A DNA stretch of 6,744 nucleotides from Chloroflexota bacterium. GTDB lineage: Bacteria > Chloroflexota > UBA6077 > CF-72. The position numbers and the translations under genes were made by a program. Positions 1 through 6,744 of the stretch are shown piece by piece; the first letter of the stretch is position 1, and each line of letters begins with the position of its first letter. The notes beneath the pieces were generated by a model, which saw nothing but the letters and a program-made list of their open reading frames with translations, was not told the DNA's origin and searched no databases. The DNA is taken from contig JAFAWJ010000128.1 in assembly GCA_019242065.1 (NCBI GenBank), positions 1 to 6,744 of the forward strand, written 5' to 3'.

Positions 1-114
1 CGTGTCGAAAAAGCCCAGACCCAGGTGCCGCGCCACCTCGAGGCCGACGCTGCTCTTGCCCGAGGCCGCCGGACCGTCGAGCGCGATCACATAGGGCGCT
101 GCCGACGCCGTCAC
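1..114 (-). CDS. cmk: Cytidylate kinase, N-terminal fragment (runs off the window edge)
   Basis: Cytidylate kinase phosphorylates CMP and dCMP with ATP in the cytoplasm and supplies CDP/dCDP for nucleic acid synthesis. Only the first 38 codons are present; the gene continues past base 1. Seen directly: after a short lead (VTASAAPY) comes IALDGPAASGKSS, a P-loop (Walker A) with GPAASGKSS at residues 14-22, then VARHLGLGFFDT, which matches the family's helix and the LD/FDTG stretch after the P-loop. The start is taken as GTG at 112-114, whose bases overlap the TGA of the preceding 20-codon frame (GTGA). A GGGAGG lies upstream but only one base from the start, too close for a normal ribosome binding site. 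An in-frame GTG at 130-132 would add six residues and lies inside the 59-bp repeat; a TAG at 145-147 closes the frame. It is the last gene visible in the rplS operon. Identity is firm; the exact start is less so. Confidence 0.9.
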   Translation of the reverse strand, partial: MTASAAPYVIALDGPAASGKSSVGLEVARHLGLGFFDT

Positions 115-173
115 GCCTCCCGGCCGACCCACGCCGCAGTCACGCTACCAACGCCGACCGACAGCCGCGTCAT
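111..173 (-). CDS. Candidate 20-codon mini-ORF 2, copy-encoded, directly before cmk
   Basis: This is an ATG-initiated frame of 20 codons plus TGA, in the second copy of the 59-bp repeat in transcription order. It starts MTRLSVGVGS and ends AAWVGREA. Its ATG overlaps the stop of mini-ORF 1 (ATGA) and its TGA overlaps the GTG of cmk (GTGA). It differs from mini-ORF 1 at three residues. The peptide resembles no family I know and has no clear signal or membrane segment. It may act only as a translational relay that delivers ribosomes from rluB to cmk, or it may be a by-product of the duplication with no function. Translation is an inference from the arrangement of starts and stops. Confidence 0.3.
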   Translation of the reverse strand: MTRLSVGVGSVTAAWVGREA

Positions 174-239
174 GCTTCCAGGCCGACCCACGCCGCAGTC
201 ACGCTAACAGCGCCGACCGACAGCCGCGTCATGCCTCCA
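122..239. repeat. Two tandem copies of a 59-bp unit between rluB and cmk
   Basis: Copy A is 122-180 and copy B is 181-239, adjacent with no spacer. Aligned base by base they differ at three of 59 positions (148/207, 151/210 and 176/235). Parts of a further copy are visible at each edge. The end of rluB carries CTGGAGGCATGA and the start of cmk carries CGGGAGGCGTGA, matching the CTGGAAGCATGA inside the array. As a result, start-like triplets at 230-232, 171-173 and 112-114 are exactly 59 bp apart. The unit is not a known insertion sequence; it looks like a small local duplication (minisatellite) at a stop/start overlap. Confidence 0.95.
170..232 (-). CDS. Candidate 20-codon mini-ORF 1, copy-encoded, directly after rluB
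   Basis: This is an ATG-initiated frame of 20 codons plus TGA, in the first repeat copy after rluB. It starts MTRLSVGAVS and ends AAWVGLEA. Its ATG (230-232) overlaps the rluB stop (229-231), and its own TGA (170-172) overlaps the ATG of mini-ORF 2. The last five residues, VGLEA, are also the last five residues of the rluB product, which fits descent of the repeat edge from the rluB 3' end. The GGAGG before the ATG is only one base away, so initiation would depend on ribosomes finishing rluB. No homolog is recognised. It may be a coupling device or a neutral product of the duplication. Confidence 0.3.
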   Translation of the reverse strand: MTRLSVGAVSVTAAWVGLEA

Positions 240-960
240 GCCCCACGGAGGCGCGCAGCGCGTCGACCTCGCGCGGGCGCAGCTCGCGATGCTGGCCGGC
301 GCGCAGCTCGCCCAGCAGCAACGGCCCGATCCTGATGCGCTGCAGCTCCTCGACCGCGCAGCCGACGGCCGCGAGCATGCGTCGCACCTGGCGCTGCCGG
401 CCGTCGACCAGCACTACACGGACGATGGCCTCGCGTTGTCCAGGCCTGACCAGTTGCGCGCGCACCGCGCGCGCCAGCCCATCCTCCAGCACCACGCCGT
501 GTCGCAGCTGATCCAGGTGTCGCTCGCCGAAATCCTGGCACGCGACGCGCACCTGGTACTCCTTCTCGATGCCGAAGCGAGCGTGCGTCAGCCGAAAGGT
601 CAGCTCGCCGTCGTCGGTAAGCAACACCAGTCCTTCCGAATCGATGTCCAGTCGACCGACGGGGTACACGCGGCGCGAGGCGTGCACCAGCTCGACCACC
701 GTCGGCCGGCCGTCGGGGTCGTGGGCGGTGCTGACCACGCCGAGCGGTTTGTTGAGGGCCAGATAGTGATGCGCGGTCTCGCCGCGATCGAGGGGTCGGC
801 CGTCGACCTCGATACGGTCGCGCGTCGGGTCGACCTGGGTGCCGAGCTCGACCACGAGCGCGCCGTTGACGCGCACGCGGCGGTCGCGGATCATCCGTTC
901 GGCGGCGCGGCGCGAGGCGACGCCGGCGTGCGCCAGGACTTTGTGGAGGCGCTCCTTCAC
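229..960 (-). CDS. rluB: rRNA pseudouridine synthase, RsuA/RluB family
   Basis: The product converts specific uridines of ribosomal RNA to pseudouridine. In bacteria with a single enzyme of this branch the target is usually in 23S rRNA (RluB type), but RsuA-type 16S activity cannot be excluded from sequence. It has 243 residues, a normal length. Residues 1-47 form an S4 RNA-binding domain (KVLAHAGVASRRAAERMI then VRVNG). The catalytic domain follows, with LNKPLGVVST at 69-78, YPVGRLDIDSEGLVLLTDDG at 99-118 with the catalytic aspartate at D105, and DGRQRQVRRM at 186-195. The last motif is usually written EGRNRQVRRM, so the asparagine is replaced by glutamine here. The start is GTG at 958-960, overlapping the yraN stop (GTGA). 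There is no Shine-Dalgarno sequence before it, which points to translational coupling. Its TGA overlaps the ATG of the first 20-codon repeat frame. Confidence 0.93.
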   Translation of the reverse strand: MKERLHKVLAHAGVASRRAAERMIRDRRVRVNGALVVELGTQVDPTRDRIEVDGRPLDRGETAHHYLALNKPLGVVSTAHDPDGRPTVVELVHASRRVYPVGRLDIDSEGLVLLTDDGELTFRLTHARFGIEKEYQVRVACQDFGERHLDQLRHGVVLEDGLARAVRAQLVRPGQREAIVRVVLVDGRQRQVRRMLAAVGCAVEELQRIRIGPLLLGELRAGQHRELRPREVDALRASVGLEA

Positions 961-1316
961 CAGGGGTAGACGCTCTGGAGGTGGTCGAAGCGGAGGACGT
1001 CGCCGTTGGTTTCGGTGACGATCAGGATGACGTCGATGCGGAAGGGGAGCTCCAGGAGGTCATTGTCCTGGGCGTAGGTAGTGAGCGCACGTACGACACG
1101 CGAGAGCTGCGCGTGACGCACACACTCCTCGGGCTGGACAAAGTCGGCGACGTCACGGGTTTTGACCTCGACCGCCACCAACTCCCCCTCGTGTTTGAGG
1201 ATGAGGTCAGCTTCGGCGTATTGAACGTGGTAGTTGCGCTCGAGCAGCTCGGCGCCCAGACCGACCAGGTACGCCTCCGCGAGACGTTCGCCACGTCGGC
1301 CAGTAACCAGGGTCAT
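957..1316 (-). CDS. yraN: YraN family (UPF0102) endonuclease-like protein
   Basis: A 119-residue protein of the UPF0102/YraN family, which has the fold of PD-(D/E)xK nucleases related to Holliday junction resolvases; its cellular substrate is not established. Seen: RRGERLAEAYLVGLGAELLERNY at the N-terminus, which matches the family's usual G.xGE..A..yL..Gy.il.rN opening, then AEADLIL (34-40) and LVAVEVKTR (46-54). D37, E50 and K52 match the conserved acidic and lysine positions. The canonical GEIDLI is AEADLI here, so the glycine and isoleucine differ while E35 and D37 are kept. FRIDVILI near the C-terminus is the usual last strand. It starts with ATG at 1314-1316, overlapping the rnhB stop (ATGA), with no ribosome binding site. 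The rnhB-yraN neighbourhood is common in bacteria. Confidence 0.88.
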   Translation of the reverse strand: MTLVTGRRGERLAEAYLVGLGAELLERNYHVQYAEADLILKHEGELVAVEVKTRDVADFVQPEECVRHAQLSRVVRALTTYAQDNDLLELPFRIDVILIVTETNGDVLRFDHLQSVYPW

Positions 1317-1996
1317 ACAAGGACAGGCACTTGGGCCTCCGCTTGGTCCAGTTGATCAATCAGGTCGTCGAAGGTTGTGGGTTGCAGCAGCATCAGCTTC
1401 ACGGAGCCGAAGCCCGTACGGTGAAAGGGGGTGATGCCATGCTCCCGCAAGCCCTGTCGGTGGCGGCTCGTGGCGTAGCCCACGTTCTGCTCCCACCCGT
1501 AGCCGGGGTAGCGCCGCGCCAGCTTGGCCATCAGCCGGTCGCGCGTGACCTTGGCCACGATCGAGGCGCTGGCAATCGCGTACGACAGCGCGTCGCCGTC
1601 GACCACCGTCGTATGCGGCCCGAGCTCGATATCGCGGATCGACAGCCCGTCGATCAGCGCGTGGTCACACGGCTGCACCCGCCGCAGCGCACGCCACATC
1701 GCCAGGTGCGAGGCATGGTAGATATTCAGCTGGTTGATCTCGCCCACGGACGCGGCGCCGACACCCACCGCCGCGGCGCGTTTGAGAATCTCGGGGTACA
1801 GCCGCTCCCGTTGTTGCAGTGACAGCGTCTTCGAGTCGCGCACGCCAGGGATCTTGCGGCAATACGGCTTCACCACCAGCGCCGCGGCCACCACTGGCCC
1901 GGCCAGGCACGCCATGCCAACTTCGTCCACACCCGCCACGCGGCGCGCTCCGGCTCGCCAGAGCGCCCATTCGCGCGCAAGCGTGGGGACAATCAC
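1313..1996 (-). CDS. rnhB: Ribonuclease HII
   Basis: RNase HII cuts RNA in RNA/DNA hybrids and starts removal of single ribonucleotides misincorporated into DNA. It has 227 residues, within the family's range. Seen: VAGVDEVG (20-27) with catalytic D24 and E25, [10 protein letters not shown] (30-39), DSKTLS (54-59), ALIDG (113-117) with D116, VDGDAL (132-137), and [11 protein letters not shown] (143-153). The C-terminal [14 protein letters not shown] and GITPFHR motifs are also present. The GRG motif after the DE pair, which reads the 2'-OH at the RNA-DNA junction in known structures, is GMA here (G27-M28-A29), a notable departure. The start is GTG at 1994-1996, overlapping the rplS stop (GTGA), and the stop overlaps the yraN start. 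The C-terminal 20 residues ([17 protein letters not shown]) are variable in the family. The identity is secure. Confidence 0.94.
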   Translation of the reverse strand: MIVPTLAREWALWRAGARRVAGVDEVGMACLAGPVVAAALVVKPYCRKIPGVRDSKTLSLQQRERLYPEILKRAAAVGVGAASVGEINQLNIYHASHLAMWRALRRVQPCDHALIDGLSIRDIELGPHTTVVDGDALSYAIASASIVAKVTRDRLMAKLARRYPGYGWEQNVGYATSRHRQGLREHGITPFHRTGFGSVKLMLLQPTTFDDLIDQLDQAEAQVPVLV

Positions 1997-2397
1997 CCGG
2001 CGGCGCGTGCCCCTGCGCCAGCCCGCGCCGACTGGCCCTGGCCGCCGCGACGGCTGCCCTTTTCCTTGATGCGCGCCGCCTTGCCCGTCAAACCCCGCAG
2101 GTAAAACAGTTTGGCGCGCCGCACCGCACCGTGCCGTGCGACTTCGACCTTCTCGACGCGCGGTGACTGGAACATGAACGTGCGCTCGACACCCACGCCA
2201 TGCGTCACCCGCCGCACACGGAAGCAGCCGTCATACGCGTTGGGCTTCTTGACCTCGAGCACCACCCCTTCGAACATCTGCGGCCGCTCGCGGTTGCCCT
2301 CGACCACCCGCACGTGGACGCGCACCGTGTCGCCCGGCCGAATCGCGGGCAGGTCACTGCGCCGCTCCAGGCGCAACAAATCAGCAATCTCAGGCAT
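1993..2397 (-). CDS. rplS: 50S ribosomal protein L19
   Basis: L19 is a 50S ribosomal subunit protein near the 30S-50S interface. From ATG at 2395-2397 it has 134 residues. Seen: the typical L19 opening ([20 protein letters not shown], 19-38), [11 protein letters not shown] (42-52), [16 protein letters not shown] (59-74), and the strongly diagnostic [20 protein letters not shown] (78-97) followed by [16 protein letters not shown]. After residue 113 there is a glycine-, arginine- and alanine-rich tail of about 21 residues, a variable extension. An in-frame ATG 19 codons upstream exists, but the extra residues ([19 protein letters not shown]) do not resemble L19 and would run through the putative promoter, so I prefer the downstream start. 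Only a weak purine stretch (GACGAG) precedes the ATG. It is the first gene of a tightly overlapped operon leading to cmk. Confidence 0.96.
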   Translation of the reverse strand: MPEIADLLRLERRSDLPAIRPGDTVRVHVRVVEGNRERPQMFEGVVLEVKKPNAYDGCFRVRRVTHGVGVERTFMFQSPRVEKVEVARHGAVRRAKLFYLRGLTGKAARIKEKGSRRGGQGQSARAGAGARAAG

Positions 2398-2422
2398 AAC
2401 TCGTCTACAAAATCCCGCGGCG

Positions 2423-2428
2423 AGTATA
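2423..2428 (-). promoter_or_regulatory. Possible -10 box (TATACT) for the rplS operon
   Basis: On the minus strand TATACT, one base from the TATAAT consensus, sits 25 bases before the rplS ATG. Transcription would start near 2416 and give a leader of about 19 bases. No good -35 box lies at 17 bp; the best nearby match (GGCAGA, 18 bp away) is poor. It is one of very few AT-rich hexamers in a GC-rich gap and is placed where a promoter is expected. This is an inference from position and consensus only. Confidence 0.4.
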
Positions 2429-2513
2429 CCCGACAGCCTCTGGCGATCTGCCACAGCAGCATGCGCTTGAGCATCGCGCCTCGGGCGTCACACGCAGCAT
2501 CTCGGCCCAGGCC

Positions 2514-2566
2514 AAAAGCGTCACGCGCCCAGCAAAAAGCGTCACACGGCGGCCGAAAAGCGTCTC
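2514..2566. repeat. Three 11-nt A-tract repeats spaced exactly 21 bp apart
   Basis: AAAAGCGTCAC occurs at 2514-2524 and 2535-2545, and AAAAGCGTCTC at 2556-2566, so the starts are 21 bp apart. A fourth GCGTCAC without the A-tract is at 2485-2491. The block lies in the 176-nt gap between the stop of the helicase-associated gene and rplS. Spacing of two helical turns puts the A-tracts on one face of DNA, as in intrinsically bent DNA or in an array of protein sites. Read on the minus strand each copy is GTGACGCTTTT or close to it, so the T-runs could also help end the upstream transcript, although no strong stem precedes them. I recognise no known operator. Confidence 0.75.
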
Positions 2567-2573
2567 GTGCGTG

Positions 2574-4403
2574 TCACAATTTTGGTTTGAGCGGCTTGGC
2601 GCGGCTGCCCGGCCGCCGACGCGCCGTGGCGGGCGCCGGGCGGCTACCCAGCCCGCCCGCCAGCCGCTTCGCCGCCGCCCGCAGCTCGGCCAGGCGTGCC
2701 GGCGGAAACTGGTGCTCGAGCCGCTCCATGAGCGCCGTCGAGCCCTCCAGCTCCGCCAGGCGCTCCGGCCACGCCAGCTGAAACGCCAGCAAGTTGACCA
2801 GCAGAAACTCCAGCACCTGTTCATCCACCAGGCCCGCGTAGGCGCTTTTCGCGTCCGCCGCCAGCCGCAACGCGGCGTCGACTCTCGGCAGGTGGCCGGA
2901 GGCCCGCAACGCCGCCGCCAGCTCCAGCGCATCGGCGGCCGCCACCTCGACCAGCGTCGGCGCGACCCGCCCGCGCACGAACGACCGCACGCGCTCGTCA
3001 CCCGCGACGGCGTCCACGTCACCCGCCGAGCGACCCTCCAGCAGCACCGCCGGACGGATCACCAGCGCCCCGAAACGCTGGTCCCAGACTCGCAAGCGCT
3101 CGTCGACCGCGTCCGGCACGTTCGCCTGCGTCAACTGGCCCAACAGCACACGGCAATCGTCGATCGAGCCGCCGCTCGCGAGCGCCGCGGCAACGTGCGC
3201 CTGGACCAGGTGATAGCGCGAGACCCGCGAGCGCTCGCGCAGGACCAGGTACTGTTCCGCGCGCAGCAGCGCCCCCAGCCGCGTGGTGGCCGGCGCCACC
3301 AGGTCGGCGACGCCCTCCCAGCGGCACGCTTCGGGCCCAGCGGCGCCCGCGCCGGATGTCCGCGTCCGGCGTGAGATCAGCTGCCCGTCACGGCTGGCGG
3401 CCACGACCCCCAGCCAGTACAGCGGTCCCAGCACCACGTAGCGCAGGAGCGCGGCCTCAACCTGCGACCAGCCGACCTCATGCAACGCCAGCAGCCCGCG
3501 GGGACTGAGCTGTTCGCGCACCAGCGTCGGGTGCCGCTGCCGCAGCCAATCGGACAAGGCATCCAGACGCAGCCAGCCGCCTTCGGGCAACTGCTCGACG
3601 ACCGCGGTGATCGCTCGGCGCACGCCGACGATGTCCACTAGCTCGGTCCCGTCGCGCGCTTCCGCCGGCACCTCGGCAATGCCAGCCTGCGCCATGTCCG
3701 ACCAGCTCGCGTCGCGCGCATACGCTCGCCAGGCACGATCGGCGACGGTCCGCGGATCGTCGAGCAGCCGCGGCAGGTGCGGCGCCGGCGCCAGGCCGCC
3801 ATCCGCGCGGTGCACCAGCCAGCCGGCCGACAGCGCCACGTGTCGCACGAAGCTCCATCGCGCGTCCCACGCCCAGCCGCCGGGCTCCTCCGACCAGCTG
3901 CGCACCTCCTCCTCGAGCTGGCCGCCGGGTCGAGTCAGGGCACTGACCAGTGTCAGCACGCTGAAGGCGGGATCGCTCCAGCGCGGCTCAGCCGGCACGG
4001 GTGCGTCGGCTGGAGGCATCGTCACGGGCTCGGCGGCCGGCAGCACCGCGAGCACCTCGTCTGGCACCACGTACACCTCGCCCCGCAGCGGGCCGCCCGC
4101 GGCAAACACGCGGTACAGCCAGCCACGGTTGGCCAGGTCTTCGGCGGCCCCGGGGTGGTCGCTATCCACCAGCAGGCCGCGCAGCTCGCCGGCCGACGCG
4201 CGGGCTGAGGTCAGCACCGAGCGTTCGGCGTCGGTCAGGCCGCGGGCCTGTTCGTCGAGATAGGTGGGCTCGGCGAGACGATCCGCGATGCGCGCGATCA
4301 ACTCGTCGCGCGTGGTGCCCTCGTCGTGCGCCAGCCCGTGCGCCTCGGCCACGCGGCGCAACGTCGCGGTGGCCGTTTCCTCGAGCGCCTCCGCCAGGCG
4401 CAC
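2574..4403 (-). CDS. Helicase-associated domain protein (XPB/Ssl2-like C3 type) without a motor domain
   Basis: A 609-residue protein, probably cytoplasmic and DNA-associated, of unknown role. Residues 12-44 (RRVAEAHGL then TTRDELIARIADRL) look like a SAP or Rho-N type nucleic acid-binding helical hairpin. Residues 56-120 (LTDAERSVL through WLYRVF to YVVPDEVLAVL) resemble a winged helix. Residues about 393-505 (RYHLVQAHVAAALASGGSID, then NVPDAVDERLRVWDQRFGAL) resemble the helicase C3/XPB-Ssl2-like associated domain. The C-terminus from 577 on is basic, rich in R, K, P and A, and ends LKPKL. No Walker A, DEAD/DEAH or other helicase motor motif is seen. The start is GTG at 4401-4403; a TAA lies in frame 12 bases upstream, so no earlier start is possible, and AAGG seven bases upstream is a weak ribosome binding site. 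It is separated from hppA by 117 nt and from rplS by 176 nt. The domain assignment is from residue patterns only. Confidence 0.75.
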   Translation of the reverse strand: MRLAEALEETATATLRRVAEAHGLAHDEGTTRDELIARIADRLAEPTYLDEQARGLTDAERSVLTSARASAGELRGLLVDSDHPGAAEDLANRGWLYRVFAAGGPLRGEVYVVPDEVLAVLPAAEPVTMPPADAPVPAEPRWSDPAFSVLTLVSALTRPGGQLEEEVRSWSEEPGGWAWDARWSFVRHVALSAGWLVHRADGGLAPAPHLPRLLDDPRTVADRAWRAYARDASWSDMAQAGIAEVPAEARDGTELVDIVGVRRAITAVVEQLPEGGWLRLDALSDWLRQRHPTLVREQLSPRGLLALHEVGWSQVEAALLRYVVLGPLYWLGVVAASRDGQLISRRTRTSGAGAAGPEACRWEGVADLVAPATTRLGALLRAEQYLVLRERSRVSRYHLVQAHVAAALASGGSIDDCRVLLGQLTQANVPDAVDERLRVWDQRFGALVIRPAVLLEGRSAGDVDAVAGDERVRSFVRGRVAPTLVEVAAADALELAAALRASGHLPRVDAALRLAADAKSAYAGLVDEQVLEFLLVNLLAFQLAWPERLAELEGSTALMERLEHQFPPARLAELRAAAKRLAGGLGSRPAPATARRRPGSRAKPLKPKL

Positions 4404-4520
4404 GCGCCGGCCTTAGTGACTCTTGCGCAACAGGCCGCGGCCGGAACATGCCGCGACGAACTCGCCCTTCGGCACTCCGACCGCCGTCACTGACGCAACG
4501 CTCTCTTTAGACGACCCGCT
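4404..4520. other. Gap between hppA and the helicase-associated gene
   Basis: This stretch holds no gene. I see no convincing Rho-independent terminator for hppA: there is no stem followed by a T-run on the minus strand. Short GC-rich self-complementary words occur (for example GGCCGCGGCC around 4433-4442) but are expected by chance at this base composition. The downstream gene may be reached by read-through or have its own unrecognised promoter. Confidence 0.6.
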
Positions 4521-6659
<2,139 letters not shown>

Positions 6660-6672
6660 AGGAAACCCGGTT

Positions 6673-6677
6673 CCTCC
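6673..6677 (-). promoter_or_regulatory. Ribosome binding site supporting the downstream hppA start
   Basis: GGAGG (within GTGGGAGGAACC) on the minus strand lies 13 bases before the ATG at 6657-6659. The spacing is longer than the optimum, but this is the only Shine-Dalgarno match near either candidate start, and it decides the choice of the shorter product. Confidence 0.5.
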
Positions 6678-6689
6678 CACATTCCCGAC

Positions 6690-6713
6690 GACCGCCGCCA
6701 TCCAGCGGCGGTC
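6690..6713. promoter_or_regulatory. Hairpin in the hppA leader: 9-bp perfect stem, 6-base loop
   Basis: GACCGCCGC (6690-6698) and GCGGCGGTC (6705-6713) are perfectly complementary around a 6-base loop. On the minus strand the loop is TGGATG and contains the upstream candidate ATG of hppA. It is followed by GTCGGGAATG, not a T-run, so it is not a terminator. The arm at 6705-6711 can also pair with CCGCCGC at 6730-6736, giving two mutually exclusive folds. A role in hppA expression is inference. Confidence 0.6.
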
Positions 6714-6744
6714 AAGGTGTCAGGGATGGCCGCCGCCGTGCGGA

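Noticed and set aside
115..132. Alternative GTG start of cmk at 130-132
   Set aside because: It would add six residues from inside the repeat and would break the overlap chain; GTG at 112-114 fits the P-loop distance of the family better.
289..969. Plus-strand frame of 226 codons opposite rluB
   Set aside because: rluB has the full S4 and GRLD motifs in the other strand; the plus-strand product shows no family pattern.
2398..2454. Extension of L19 by 19 residues from an upstream ATG
   Set aside because: The extra residues do not resemble L19, the ATG lacks a ribosome binding site and the segment contains the likely -10 box.
2571..3374. Plus-strand frame of 267 codons, very rich in R, Q and A
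   Set aside because: It lies opposite the helicase-associated gene, has the composition of a shadow frame, and there is no ribosome binding site or promoter.
4430..4445. GGCCGCGGCC-type palindrome as an hppA terminator
   Set aside because: There is no T-run after it and almost no loop; it is a GC-rich word likely by chance.
6660..6701. Upstream ATG start of hppA (14 extra residues)
   Set aside because: It has no ribosome binding site and lies in the loop of a 9-bp hairpin; the extra residues are glycine- and valine-rich and precede the usual family start. It is not fully excluded.

Overview
The window is GC-rich bacterial chromosome, and every gene I can support lies on the minus strand. 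The gene set is housekeeping: ribosomal protein L19, RNase HII, a YraN-type nuclease-like protein, an rRNA pseudouridine synthase and the first 38 codons of cytidylate kinase. Upstream of these lie a motor-less helicase-associated protein and a membrane pyrophosphatase. This combination, with the wording of the pyrophosphatase motifs, suggests a Chloroflexota-like organism. That assignment is an inference from general familiarity and is of low confidence.

Layout in the direction of transcription (high to low coordinate). A GC-rich leader (6744-6660) holds a perfect 9-bp hairpin in front of hppA (6659-4521), which encodes a proton-pumping pyrophosphatase with the K+-independent signature. After a 117-nt gap comes a 609-residue protein with a SAP-like N-terminus, a winged-helix-like region and a helicase C3-type region (4403-2574). 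A 176-nt gap follows. It contains three 11-nt A-tract repeats spaced exactly 21 bp apart and a possible -10 box. The gap leads into the operon rplS - rnhB - yraN - rluB - cmk (2397 to the window edge).

The operon is very compact. rplS/rnhB, rnhB/yraN and yraN/rluB each overlap by four bases (GTGA or ATGA), so translation is probably coupled from one gene to the next. At the rluB/cmk junction this simple overlap is replaced by two tandem copies of a 59-bp unit (56 of 59 positions identical). Because 59 is one less than a multiple of three, each copy opens a 20-codon reading frame whose stop overlaps the next start. The chain rluB - mini-ORF1 - mini-ORF2 - cmk is therefore unbroken, and in principle would survive any change in copy number. 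This is the most unusual feature of the window.

Functionally, the operon joins ribosome structure (L19), rRNA modification (RluB-type), removal of RNA from DNA (RNase HII, with an altered GRG motif), a putative nuclease (YraN) and pyrimidine nucleotide supply (Cmk). The pyrophosphatase is a separate unit for membrane energetics. No tRNA, rRNA, CRISPR array, insertion sequence or phage gene was seen.
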